This document shows, piece by piece, positions 35,521 through 45,936 of a stretch of 64,000 nt of DNA. The first letter of the stretch is position 1. Every line of letters starts with the position of its first letter. The notes beneath the pieces are model-generated. The model was not told the origin of the DNA, made no database searches, and was given only the letters and a program-made list of their open reading frames with translations. The DNA is taken from positions 434,001 through 498,000 of the forward strand of contig CAMRHE010000647.1 of assembly GCA_947044405.1 (NCBI GenBank), read 5' to 3'. Both the position numbers and the translations under genes were made by a program. The DNA is from Leptodactylus fallax. Taxonomy: Eukaryota; Chordata; Amphibia; Anura; Leptodactylidae.

Positions 35521-37134
35521 CAGTTGTGCTGAAAAGTTTACATACCCCGGCAGATTTTTTGTTTTTTTGGCCTTTTTTCAGAGAATATGAATGATAACAC
35601 AAAAACTTTTTCTCCCCTCATGGTTAGTGGTTGGTTAAAGCCATGTATTGTCAAACTTCTGTGCTTTCTCTTTTTATATCATGACAACCAAAAACATCAA
35701 AATGACCCTGTTCAAAAGTTCACATACCCCAGTTCTTAATGCTGTGTATTGCCCCCTCTAACATCAATGACAGTCTTTTGTGGTAGTTGTGGATGAGGCT
35801 CTTTATTTTCTCAGATGGTAAAACTTCCCTTTCTTCTTGGCAAAAAGTCTCCAGTTCCTGTAAATTCCTGGGCTGTCTTGCATGTACTGCGCGCTTGAGA
35901 TCTTCCCAGAGTGGCTCAATGATATTGAGGTCAGGAGACAGAGGTGGTCACTCCAGAATCTTCACTTTCTTCTGCTGTAGCCAATGACAGGTCGACTTGG
36001 CCTTGGGTTTTGGATCGTTGTCATGTTGGAACGTCCAAGTACGTCCCATGCGTAGCTTCCTGGCTGATGAGTGCAAATTTGCCTCCAGTATTTGCTGAAA
36101 ACGTGCTGCATTCATCTTTCCTTCAACTTTGACCAAGTTTCCTGTGCCTTTGAAGCTCACACATCCCCATCATCAGTGATCCACCTCTGAGCTTTACAGT
36201 AGGAATGGTGTTCCTTTCATCATAGGCCTTGTTGACACCTCTCCAATTGTAACGTTCGATTTTTGTCTCATCACTCCAAATTACCTTGTTCCAGAAGTTT
36301 TGAGGCTTGTCTCTGTGCTGTTTGGTGTATTGAAGGCGAGATTCTTTGTGGCATTTGCGCAGTAATGGCTTTCTTCTGGCAACTCGACCATGCAGCCCAT
36401 TCTTCTTCAAGTGCCTCCTTATTGTGCATCTTGAAACAGCCACACCGATAGATTTCAGAGAGTCCTGTATTTCAGCGGATGTTATGTGTGGATTTTTCTT
36501 TGTATCCCGATCTATTTTCCAGTCAGTTGTGGCTGAAATTTTGGTTGGTCTACCTGACCGTGGTTTGGTTTTTACAGAGCCCCTGAGTTTCCATTTGTTA
36601 ATCACAGTTTGAACACTGCTGACTGGCATTATCAATTCCTTGGATATCTTTTTGTATCCCTTTCCTGTTTTATACAGTTCAACTACTTTTTCCCATAGAT
36701 CCGTGGACAATTCTTTTGCTTTCCCCATGACTCACAATCCAGAAATGTCAGTGGCTGGAGGAAAGATGCAACAGTCTGTCTGGATCCCAGAAACTCACTC
36801 AGCTTTTATGCACACACACTGATTACAAGCAGACAGGTCACAGGTGAGGATTTTACCTTTAGTAGCCATTCAAACCCCTTTGTGTCAACTTCTGGGCATG
36901 TTATCAGGCCAAAATCACCAGGGTATGTGAACTTTTGAACAGGGTCATTTTGATGTTTTTGGTTGTCAATGTGATTTAAAAAGAGAAAACACAGAAGTTT
37001 GACAATAAATGGCTTCAACCAACCACTAACCATGAGTGGAGGAAAAGTTTTTGTGTTATCATTCATATTCTCTGAAAAAAGGCCAAAAATACAAAGAATA
37101 TCTTCCGGGTTATGTAAACTTTTTAGCACAACTG
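35521..37134 (-). mobile_element. Tc1-like transposon, second family (1614 bp, long inverted repeats)
   Basis: Left end CAGTTGTGCTGAAAAGTTTA and right end AAACTTTTTAGCACAACTG, with TA target duplications at 35519-35520 and 37135-37136. The inverted repeats run about 215 bp: 35521-35735 pairs with 36920-37134, including CCTCATGGTTAGTGGTTGG / CCAACCACTAACCATGAG and AAAAGTTCACATACCC / GGGTATGTGAACTTTT. This is the IR/DR layout of Sleeping Beauty-like Tc1 elements. The transposase inside is broken. Confidence 0.92.
35720..36728 (-). pseudogene. Tc1-like transposase, second family, frameshift plus nonsense
   Basis: Starts at 36728 (MGKAKELSTDLWEKVVELYK). The first helix-turn-helix, the GRPTK linker, the second DNA-binding part (IRRHLKKNGLHGRVARRKPL) and the first catalytic aspartate (VIWSDETKIE) are in frame to about 36165. 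There GGSLMMG should continue to WGC but two bases are missing, so the frame shifts. The next frame holds the second aspartate (FQHDNDPKPKAKS) and reaches KILE, where the expected tryptophan codon is TGA. It then continues PPLSPDLNIIEPLW with the catalytic glutamate and ends SIKNWGM with a stop at 35720. Two independent disabling changes mark an old copy. Confidence 0.88.
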
Positions 37135-37164
37135 TATATCTATTACTCATTACCTATTTTGGAT

Positions 37165-37720
37165 GATTGCTCATAGTAACATAGTAGATAAGGTTAGATA
37201 AAGACACAAGTCTATCAAGTCCAATCTATAAAGCTACCAAATTGATCCAGAGGAAGGAAAAAAAAAACCCAAGGCTGACACCAATTCCCCCATCAGACAA
37301 AAAAATTCCTTTCCAACTCCAAATGTGCTAATTGGAATAAGTCGCTGGATCAGCATTAACCTACTCAAAGAATTTCTACCTCTCATGACCTATGATATTC
37401 TTATTTTCAAGAAAGGCATCAAGCCACCACTTGTATAAGTTATCAGCCATCAGTGAGCTTCTATAACCTCAATGCTCTTACTGTAAATAAGCCCCACCTA
37501 TGACTATGGTAAAACCTTTTATCCTCTGGACATAGAAGATGCCCTCTTTTCACATTTACATGCCTCAGTATACATAGATCATTGGAAAGATCTCTTTACT
37601 ATCCATTCATGTGTTGTACATTGTAAACAGGTTTCCCCCTAAGCCATCTTTTTTCCAAACTGCACAACCCCTAGTTTGATAACCTGTGTTTATATCCAAA
37701 TCCACTCATCCCCTTAGTAA
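37165..37720 (-). pseudogene. CR1-like LINE 3' end: ORF2 C-terminus and tail
   Basis: On the minus strand, KRGHLLCPEDKRFYHSHR followed by WGLFTVRALRLW matches the C-terminal text of CR1-type LINE proteins (RGHxLxLxxxR...RxxxFxxRxVxLWNSLP). An upstream part, FGKKMA and GETCLQ, resembles the LEKRRLRGDL segment. The 3' tail reads TGGACTTGATAGACTTGTG and CTACTATGTTACTATG at 37170-37220. This is one of the commonest dispersed repeats in frog genomes. Several stops and frameshifts make it non-functional. It begins 30 bp past the end of the Tc1 element. Confidence 0.6.
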
Positions 37721-37739
37721 TGATTTACTGTTCACTGTA

Positions 37740-37990
37740 TATTGATTCAAAGGTCTCTTCACTCTGCATTGTGTGGGCTACCTCGCAATAAGTCACTTGA
37801 AATGACAAGTAGAGCAATAATTTGGCCCGCCGCCGCTGCGAGAGAAAGTGAAAGTCTCATGTGGATGCTCATTACAATAACTAATTACATGACAGTGAGT
37901 GAGGATCTCTTGCAACACTCTTCTTCCACATAACAGCAGGCTCATGAATGACCCTTTGTCTCTCTAAATACTTTATAAGTTGGTTAACCA
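37740..37990. promoter_or_regulatory. Candidate conserved non-coding element
   Basis: Unlike its surroundings, this stretch has no resemblance to the repeats I recognise. It combines a GC-rich core (GGCCCGCCGCCGCTGCGAG) with homeodomain-like sites (ATTACAATAACTAATTACATG). Such features often mark intronic enhancers, but conservation has not been tested; this is an inference. Confidence 0.3.
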
Positions 37991-38339
37991 ACCTGTCTTT
38001 AACATATCATTTTTATGAAAGGAAATTTCCATTTATGTTTTGTGTCCATTGAAATTTGAGTTTTGTTGTCATGACAACTGTCCGCTGACTAGAACGATGA
38101 CAAAGACTTTTTTATTCTCACTTGTTGCATTTATAAAATGGTCATCAGCATAGAAAGCATTTTATCCAGCTTTTTTCTCATGTTACTGAAGCTTTTTGTG
38201 ATCACTATATCATGCTGAATGACTGCCACATCGGTTAATATGGATGAATATCCTGGAAACTGCTGTGCTGGAATATTACAAAATGATTGTATCTGATTAC
38301 AGAATATAAAAAGATAAGGTGGATACAATGTTGCATGTA

Positions 38340-38720
38340 AATATGGGGAGGGACACTCTGGAATGCTGGGATTATATTACTCTATTCTCAGTCACTGTCA
38401 TAGAAGGTTCATAATCAAAAGCAAAGGTATGGCTGATGATATGGCTGATGAGAGATGCCTCCTCCTGGCGCGGTATGTGCTGCACATTCAGACAACACTG
38501 CAGTAATATGCTTTCATTAAACTCTGCTCTTCGGAGAGCACCTTTTTAATCCCAGACTCAGTTATCTCCAGTCAGGAGTAAATGACTTTTTTGCTGTGGC
38601 ATGCTGGGAGAATAATTGAATAGATGTCATATCAATCAATTTCAGAGGGAGATTTAGGCAGTTATCAACCTTAAATCACTTGTCCATAAATGATGGGAGG
38701 TGTCAGTATCATCAGGGAAT
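38340..38720. promoter_or_regulatory. Candidate conserved non-coding element
   Basis: Repeat-free, balanced-composition stretch with TCCTCCTGGCGCGGTATGTG, GCTTTCATTAAACTCTGC, TCATATCAATCAATTTCAG and CCTTAAATCACTTGTCC. No ORF, no splice sites. Called only because it stands out from the repeat background. Confidence 0.25.
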
Positions 38721-39059
38721 CCACCAAATGAAAGAGACCCACAGTTATTTTGTGTGTCAGGCAAATGAGACATGGGATGAAGGATTTAGTCCCTCAATAA
38801 CAAATCGCCAAGAAACAAGTAGGCTGAAAACTCGGAAAAAATAAGGCTGATAAAACTGGAATAAAGTCTGAAAATGTGGGCTATAAGGCTGCTACTGTAC
38901 TCCACAGCTATACAGCTGTTATAGTAATAAAGTCTTTTAAGGTGACTTCCCAGTGAATAGCAGATCACATTATTTTTCTAAATAACCAAATACATTAGTT
39001 AAAACATTTTCTCATGGCCCTCCATGCCCCTTTGTTACCTTCCATTGCACTTTTTCAAA

Positions 39060-39320
39060 AAATTTTAAGCACTACCAAAAGGAACATACTTTTGATAAGA
39101 CTGTGCTAATGTTTCGCCACCATCTGAACAGCTTTTACCCTCACCTGCTGTCTCTATACCCGTTCCTTCATAGATTGTAAGCCCTTGCAGACAAGGCCCT
39201 CTATCAAATTGTACCAGTTGGTCACTATGTTAGTCTATTGTACTTGTTTTTGTGTATTTTCTGTTTTATATGTAAACCTGTCTTCAAATGTAAAGCACCA
39301 TTGAATCAATGGTGCTCTAA
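39060..39320 (+). repeat. LINE/SINE 3' tail ending in microsatellite
   Basis: AGATTGTAAGCCCTTGCAGA, CAAGGCCCTCTATC, GTAAAGCACCATTGAATC and ATGGTGCTCTAAAAATAAAT form the standard 3' tail carried by many frog retroposons. It leads straight into the ATAA/AAT microsatellite. The 5' head is missing. Confidence 0.55.
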
Positions 39321-39354
39321 AAATAAATAAATAAATAATAATAATAAAGTTAGC

Positions 39355-39390
<36 letters not shown>

Positions 39391-39392
39391 GT
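39318..39392. repeat. Microsatellite (AATA)n then (AAT)n
   Basis: AATA repeats grade into AAT repeats, broken once by AGTTAGCTA, with a second AGTTAGCC directly after. It is the expanded 3' end of the retroposon tail just upstream. Confidence 0.9.
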
Positions 39393-39867
39393 TAGCCTAT
39401 GTCTATGTCCCTATCCCTTAAACCTAAGTCTCTATGGCATAACCTTCAAAAGTGTCTAAAAAACAACTAATAGAAGACCTCTTTTGGTCTGTTTTATTAG
39501 ATGCTTTCTAATGATTTCTCATTTTAGATGCTTTCTTCTCAGAATGTTCATGGAATTCCAATTTATAGTTCAGCACCTATTCCATAGTATATCTGAATGA
39601 GAAGAAAATAAATTAAAATCTCTATTGGAACCAAGCTAAAAATGTATAGATTTTTTTCTGCTTTAGTCTTTTTTTGTCACAAACTATTTATTACAGTTTT
39701 TACTGATGAGCATGGTACAGATTTTTCCACGTGAGCATTACCTCCCTTATCTAATATCAAAAGCTATTTACATTGGACAGTAAATAATTAATAGTATTGG
39801 CAAAAACAGTAAAACTGATTCCAGCGCAATTTTTTCTAAAGCCGCCACCGTTCTCGAGCATAGTTAG

Positions 39868-40180
39868 TTTTGGTGTTCGATGTGTATTTAAGTTCTGTAA
39901 TGTCAGAAGGGCAGTGTCAGGCAGGGGGTGTGATTCAGAGCTCCAATGAGAGGCAGCCAGTGTCAGAGATCAAAATCACACTTCTTGTCTGCTCCTGTCT
40001 GACACCGCCCTGCTGACAATACAGAGCCTAAATAGCATAAGAGGCACCAAAACTAACAGCATTGATTGCTCAGAATGGTGGGAGCTACAGAGAAAATGCC
40101 AACTGTGCCATAATCAGTGGAGTGGTGCCTATTAATTGATGTAAGAGCTGGATTTTTTGGAGGTGGTAAAAGGTCCTCTT
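39868..40180. mobile_element. Foldback MITE (AGTTTTGGTG family)
   Basis: TAGTTTTGGTGTTCGATGTG and TATTTAAGTTCTGTAATGTC pair with CTGACAATACAGAGCCTAAA and GAGGCACCAAAACTA across a centre near 39965 (TGATTCAGAGCTCC). The right-hand flank to 40180 (CATAATCAGTGGAGTGGTGC, GGAGGTGGTAAAAGG) belongs to the same frog element. Confidence 0.6.
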
Positions 40181-40507
40181 TAAGCTTCACCACCAATATA
40201 TCATTTATGTCTAAATTATTGATATTACTATTTATACTCTCATAACCAATTTCAAAGCATATCCTTATAATCACATCTAAACCAGAAAAATAACTTGTTT
40301 TTTTGCCAATTTCCTACCAAGCGTAGGAGGTTTTGTTCATTCTTAATAAACTGCCCTTCCTTTTATTTGCTTCAAAATACAGGTTAAATAATTGTAACTT
40401 TTTCTGTCTTTTTACTTAGTAAAACAAATGTAAATGTTATCTGGGTGATTCATGATCCTTTGTTTAATAGCTTTATTCGATACTCAATATATGCTAACTG
40501 CTAAATA

Positions 40508-40536
40508 CAGTGCCTTGCGAAAGTATTTTTCAAAGC
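40508..40536. mobile_element. Extra Tc1 terminal repeat fragment
   Basis: CAGTGCCTTGCGAAAGTATT occurs here, 70 bp before the identical start of the full element at 40578. TA precedes both. It is either a remnant of an earlier insertion or a local end duplication. Confidence 0.75.
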
Positions 40537-40577
40537 TTTTTCAAAGTAAAACATAGTTGTTTTAACAAGGGGACCTA

Positions 40578-42190
40578 CAGTGCCTTGCGAAAGTATTCGG
40601 CCCCCCTTGAACTTTTCAACTTTTTGCCGCATTTCAGGCTTCAAACATAAAGATATAAAATTTTAATTTGTTGGTGAAGAATCAACAACAAGTGGGACAC
40701 AATTGTGAAGTGGAACGAAATTTATTGGTTATTTGAAACTTTTGTAAAGAATAAAAAACTGAAAAGAGGGGCGTGCAATATTATTCGGCCCCCTTAAGTT
40801 AATACTTTGTAGCGCCACCTTTTGCTGCGAATACAGCTGCAAGTCGCTTGGGGTATGTCTCTATCAGTTTTGCACATTGAGAGACTGAAATTCTTGCCCA
40901 TTCTTCCTTGGAAAACGGCTTGAGCTCAGTGAGGTTGGATGGAGAGCGTTTGTGAACAGCAGTTTTCAGCTCTTTCTACAGATTCTCGATTGGATTCATG
41001 TCTGGAGTTTGACTTGGCCATTCTAACACCTGGATACGTTTATTTGTGAACCATTCCATTGTAGATTTTGCTTTATGTTTGGGATCATTGTCTTGTTGGA
41101 AGATAAATCTCCGTCCCAGTCTCAGGTCTTTTGCAGACTCCAACAGGTTTTCTTCCAGAATGGTCCTGTATTTGGCTCCATCCATCTTCCCATCAATTTT
41201 AACCATCTTCCCTGTCCCTGCTGAAGAAAAGCTGGCCCAAACCATGATGCTGCCACTACCATGTTTAACAGTGGGGTTGGTATGTTCAGGTTGAGGAGCT
41301 GTGTTGCTTTTACATATCGTTATGCATTGTGGCCAAAAAGTTCGATTTTGGTTTCATCTGACCAGAGCACCTTCTTCTACATGTTTGGTGTGTCTCCCAG
41401 GTGGCTTGTGGCAAACGTTAAACAAGACTATTTATGGATATCTTTGAGAAATGGCTTTCTTCTTGCCACTCTTCCATAAAGGCCATATTTGTGCAGTTTA
41501 CGACTGATTGTTGTCCTATGGACAGACTCTCCCACCTCAGCTGTAGATCTCTGCAGTTCATCCAGAGTGATCATGGGCCTCTTGGCTGCATCTCTGATCA
41601 GTCTTCTCCTTGTTTGAGATGAAAGTTTAGAGGGACGGCCAGGTCTTGATAGATTTGCATTTCCATTTCAATATGATCGCTTGCACAGTGCTCCTTGGGA
41701 TGTTTAAAGTTTGGGAAATCTTTTGGTATCCAAAATCCAGCTTTAAACCTCTCCACAACAGTATCACGGACCTGCCTGGTGTGTTCCTTGGTCTTCATGA
41801 TGCTCTCTGCGCTTTAAACAGAACCCTGAGACTATCACAGAGCAGGTGCATTTATACGGAGACTTGATTACACACAGGTGGATTATATTTATCATCATCA
41901 GTCATTTAGGACAACATTGGATCATTCAGAGATCCTCACTGAACTTCTGGAGTGAGTTTGCTGCACTGAAAGTAAAGGGGCCGAATAAGTTGGCACACCC
42001 TACTTTTCAGTTTTTTATTTTTTACAAAAGTTTCAAATAACCAATAAATTTCATTCCACTTCACAATTGTATCCCACTTGTTGTTGATTCTTCACCAAAA
42101 AATTAAAATTTTAAATCTTTATGTTTGAATCCTGAAATGTGGCAAAAGGTTGAAAAGTTCAAGGGGGCCGAATACTTTCGCAAGGCACTG
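40578..42190 (-). mobile_element. Tc1-like transposon, third family (1613 bp)
   Basis: Starts CAGTGCCTTGCGAAAGTATT with CGGCCCCCCTTGAAC and ends CAAGGGGGCC ... CTTTCGCAAGGCACTG, flanked by TA. The inverted repeats are about 210 bp (40578-40790 against 41980-42190), including TGGTTATTTGAAACTTTTGT / ACAAAAGTTTCAAATAACC. This terminal sequence is a widely distributed Tc1 family in fishes and frogs. The transposase is degenerate. Confidence 0.92.
40799..41798 (-). pseudogene. Tc1-like transposase, third family, degenerate
   Basis: The N-terminus starts at 41798 (MKTKEHTRQVRDTVVERFKA) but shifts frame within the first DNA-binding domain (41.6-41.7 kb). Recognisable pieces follow in several frames, including a long one ending at 40976: FSSAGTGKMVKIDGKMDGAK, FIFQQDNDPKHKAKSTMEW with the second catalytic aspartate, and QTPDMNPIENL with the glutamate. 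The C-terminus AVFAAKGGATKY and its stop are preserved at 40799-40801. Several frameshifts make this the most decayed of the four Tc1 transposases here. Confidence 0.85.
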
Positions 42191-42666
42191 TATATACATC
42201 AGTTTATACAACTGTTAACTACTAACTTTTTAATTTACATTCAAATTTCATTTAATTTTCATTAATAAATCAATTTGTAATATTTCTAGTATAATACAGA
42301 TTATCTGTTAGAGTAATGAATAAGAATACCAATTTGGACATATTTTTTAGCATTTAATACAAGATTTTTTAATTGTCACCATGAAAATGTTGTACAGTCT
42401 ACTGGCATCATATTTATAGAGAGTGAAGGGATGATTAGATTGATATATAGCATTTTGCAGCAATATTCAATCTAAATTATTGTATTGTATTTACAGTTTA
42501 TTTTCGTCTTAAAAGGGTTTTCCATCTCCCTCTCTGCCTTCCCTTTATCACTTACTGTATTCTTCAACATGGGCAGGCTTTGATTATTTGATGGACAGGG
42601 CACTATGAAGCAGATATAGACACTGCCTTTACAATGAGAGATTATTTATTATAATTACTAGAAACA

Positions 42667-43425
42667 GGCTCGGACTGGCCCACCGGGGTACAGGTGAATC
42701 TCCCAGTGAGCCCTGTGCCTTTAGGGGAGGGGGCAGACTTGGCACTTGGGCTCTGGGGAGCATATTATACTATGTCAGGCCACAGTGGGGAGCATATTAT
42801 ACTGTGTGGGCCACTGTGGCGTATTATACTTGGGGGTGCTGTGGGGAGTCTTTTATACAGTGTGGGACATATTATATTGTGTGGGGCTACTGGGGTACAT
42901 ATTATACTGTGTAGGGCCACTAAGGGTATTGTGTGGGGCTCTGGGGAGCATTATACTGTGTTAGGGCTCTGGGTAGCATATTATACTGTGTGGAGTGTTA
43001 TATGCCATGTGTGGTCACTATGGGGGCCGAGGGGAGCATTTTATACTGTGGAGAAGAGCACTGCACTGTGGAGAATTATACTGTGGGGGGGGGGGGGGCT
43101 CAAAATTCCTGATGGCAGCCCTGTGTGCTATGCCTACATCACAGCTCCCTCACTTTAATCTTGCACATAAATGTAGTGCTCCATGACTGTATAATTCCCC
43201 ATACAGTACTGTGCATGAACAGGCCATGGAGCTATTGGGGTCTGCACAGTACTATAGGGGATGACTATATTGGAAACATACTCAGCATTGCTGGATAGTC
43301 AGCACATATGTAAGATGTCAGTGAAGGACCTGTGGTGCAGGCTATTATCAGGAAGTTGTTGAATGGACCCCCAGAACAAGTTCCACTGGTGGGTCCTAGG
43401 CCTTTCAGTCCGACACTATTAATAC
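42667..43425. mobile_element. Non-autonomous hAT-like element with minisatellite (CAGGCTCGGACTGG ends)
   Basis: Left end CAGGCTCGGACTGGCCC; right end GGCCTTTCAGTCCGACACTA. The ends are inverted over about 13 bp. The interior at 42745-43085 is a minisatellite of about 30 bp whose unit includes GGGGAGCATATTATACTGTG and TGGGGCCACT. No clear 8-bp duplication was found. ORFs through the minisatellite are not genes. Confidence 0.65.
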
Positions 43426-43539
43426 AGATCAAATGTTATGCACAGTAAATGTATATTACACTGCACAAGTTTGGAGAGAAAAACACTTATACATGCTGCC
43501 AGGACTGGAAGCAGACTTGCAGTAAACTCAATGGTATCT

Positions 43540-43990
43540 TTGTGTCATAGAGAGATAACAGACACTGTTTGTTCCTTTAACAGCAAATTGTAATTAGCAG
43601 AAGATGACAGCTTTGAAAAGCAAATGTAATCCAGAGAACTCAGCCCCCCTCCCCTACAGAGAGCAGTGAGTCATATCTGTCCTATAATGCTAGATAAGGA
43701 GAGGTACAGGCTGGGTGTCTTGACAACGAGGAGTAAACAATAAGAGAGACAATAATTTCACATAGTAGGCAAACGAAGCAGCATTTCTAAAGCAATGTAA
43801 TTGGGAAAACTCTTGAATTTACATAATCTAGCAGTATAGATAGGAACCTTGAGATGTGAATACCCCATTGAAGATCAGTGGGCTGAGTAACTCATTATTT
43901 CAGTGATTGACAGTCTTCCCTTTATGAGCTTGCATTCAGAAATCGCTGCCAGGCACAAATTACTAAGGACCATCCACTAAACTCAAACAC
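43540..43990. promoter_or_regulatory. Candidate conserved non-coding element
   Basis: About 450 bp without recognisable repeats between two element clusters. It has several transcription-factor-like sites: AACAGCAAATTGTAATTAGC, CTTTGAAAAGCAAATGTAAT, and AATAATTTCACATAGTAGG. Inference only; needs cross-species alignment. Confidence 0.3.
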
Positions 43991-44017
43991 AGAATAAGCA
44001 TTGATTTATAAAATACT

Positions 44018-45525
44018 AGAGGAAGGACCCGGCTTCGCACGGGTATATTTCATTTTTTGTTTGTGTAGTGACCCCATAAGAATTGGCCAGTTTTGCATTT
44101 GACATCCAGTATGGCAGTCCAGTATAGGTATAGTCTATTTATGGCTGTGTTGCTATGGAAACCTGGTAAATGAAATGTGATCTTACATTGGCTAATACAC
44201 GTCATATGACTGAATATTTAAGGACCTGCGAACTGCTGTTGACTCATACAGGACAAAAATAGCTTGGTTGCTATGGAAACCTGGTGTAAAGCTGTGTGTA
44301 TGTCAAGACTGAACCTGCGATTTTCCATTGGTCCATAAGTGTCATGTGATCATGTGCATCTCAGTTTGGATATCAGTGAAAAACCTGCGATCGGTTGTTA
44401 TGGAAAACCTGGAGTAAAGCTGTGTGTATGTGACCTTGTGTAACAGTGTCATCCACAGCGCCCTGCCCCTTTAAAGCTGACCTACAGCAGTAAAGAAAAA
44501 TGGCTGGGTTGTTATTGAAACCTGGAGTGCAGCTGTGTGCATGTGGCTGACAATGCTTTGTCAGATTGGAGAGGGGCTTGGGTCTGCTGGGGAGTTTCAG
44601 CAGCTCGCTGTTGTCTGTAACATACCTTATCAGATTGGAGACAGGCTTGGGTCTGCTGAGAGTTTTCATTAGCTTGAGCAGCAGCCATGCGTTTTGCTGC
44701 AGGGGACATGAGTAGTTTAAAAAACATTTCAATTTATAAGAATGCTGAAATCCAGTATGGCAGTCCAGTCAGTGGCGTAAATACCGGTTTAGCAGTGGTA
44801 GCAGCTGCCACAGGGCCCGGGACATTAGGGGACCCAGCGGGCCTCTGATGTTTTGTTTTTTTTAACACCAGCAGGTAACGGGCCCTATTTACTTACCGAT
44901 CCCCACTCCTGCTCACGGCCACCTGCACTTCACCTTCTGCAGAGGCGGCTGTGAGCAGGAGCGGGGATTGGTAAGTAAGGCCTGTGGGCCGTGAACCCCA
45001 CAAACACTGCTATCATTATACTCTGGGGTCTTTTCAGCAGACTTCGGGCCTCCTTGGTGGCGTCCTAGATGTCGGTGGGCCAGTCCGACGTCATTATGCG
45101 TTGCGATACATGCCTGGCTCAAGTGACATCTGGTCCAACATTGAAGAAGTAGCGGGAAGTGCGCATAATACTATATGAAGGAGCCACTATGATACTGTGT
45201 GCAGGGGCCACTATGGGGCAGAATACTGTGTGCAAGGGCCACTATGGGGCCTAATAGTGTATGCAGGGGCCACTATGGGGCATAATAGTGTGTGCAGAAA
45301 TGCAGTTTGTGTGCGTGGGGGGGTTGCCGGGGGGGGGGGGGTCCCATGTCAAATGTTCTCCTTGGGGCCCTGCCATTGCTAGTTACGCCACTGAGTCCAG
45401 TATAGGTACAGTCTATTTATGGCTGTGTTGTTATGGAAACCTGGTAAATTAAATGTGAACTTATATTGGCTGATACACGTGATATGACTGAATATTTAAG
45501 GTCCTGTGAACTGCTATTCACTAAG
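44018..45525. repeat. Modular dispersed repeat (ACCCGGCTTCGCACGGGTA start), interrupted by hAT
   Basis: Opens ACTAGAGGAAGGACCCGGC and CTTCGCACGGGTATATTTC. A segment (AGTATGGCAGTCCAGTATAGG, CTATTTATGGCTGTGTTG, ATGGAAACCTGGTAAAT, ATATGACTGAATATTTAAGG) is present at about 44110-44245 and again at 44749-45525, where the hAT element at 44770-45393 splits it. A shorter block (TATGGAAACCTGG ... AAAGCTGTGTGTATGT) recurs four times. It shares modules with 16600-16930. Class unresolved. Confidence 0.55.
44770..45393. mobile_element. Non-autonomous hAT element with exact 8-bp target duplication
   Basis: Starts CAGTGGCGTAAATACC and ends GCTAGTTACGCCACTG, with AGTCCAGT directly outside both ends (44762-44769 and 45394-45401). 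The interior has an inverted pair around TACTTACCGATCCCC / GGGGATTGGTAAGTA, the module TATCATTATACTCTGGGGTC at about 45009, and four copies of a 31-bp minisatellite unit (GCCACTATGGGGC, ATAATAGTGTGTGCAGGG) at 45183-45296. Confidence 0.88.
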
Positions 45526-45529
45526 GGTG

Positions 45530-45936
45530 GGTTCACACCTGCGCTTCAGTCCGTCCGTTGCCAATCCGAGTGAAAATCTCGGCGAACGGGATTGGCATCG
45601 GATACAGACCGGTCAGCGGCGCATTGGTTAAAAACCCATTTATTTGAATGGGTTTTTAAAGCAGTGCGCGGGTGTGCGCTTACACCCTCTGCGCTGCCAA
45701 TCCTTTTTTTTCGTCGGAAACAAAGTCGGACACGCAGGACTTCGTGTTCGACGAAAAAAAAAGGATTGGCAGCGCAGAGGGTGTAAGCGCACACCCGCGC
45801 ACTGCTTTAAAAACCCATTCAAATGAATGGGTTTTTAACCAATGCGCCGCTGACCGGTCTGTATCCGACGCCAATCCAGTTTGCCGAGATTTTCACTGGA
45901 TTGGCGACGGACGGACAGCAAGCGCAGGTGTGAACG
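45530..45936. mobile_element. Near-perfect 400-bp palindromic foldback element
   Basis: Two arms of about 185 bp (45530-45716 and 45749-45936) are reverse complements with few mismatches, around a 32-bp loop centred near 45733. The outer ends are GTTCACACCTGCGCTT / AGCGCAGGTGTGAAC, inner text GGTCAGCGGCGCATTGG / CCAATGCGCCGCTGACC, and the arms close at CGTCG/CGACG. Predicted ORFs on the two strands mirror each other because of the symmetry. Same terminal type as the MITEs at 7683 and 28771. Confidence 0.9.

Noticed and set aside
42694..43186. ORFs of 63 to 154 codons
   Set aside because: They follow the 30-bp minisatellite unit inside a hAT element and have no domain.
45546..45874. Overlapping ORFs on both strands with similar proteins
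   Set aside because: The similarity on both strands comes only from the palindrome; they are not genes.
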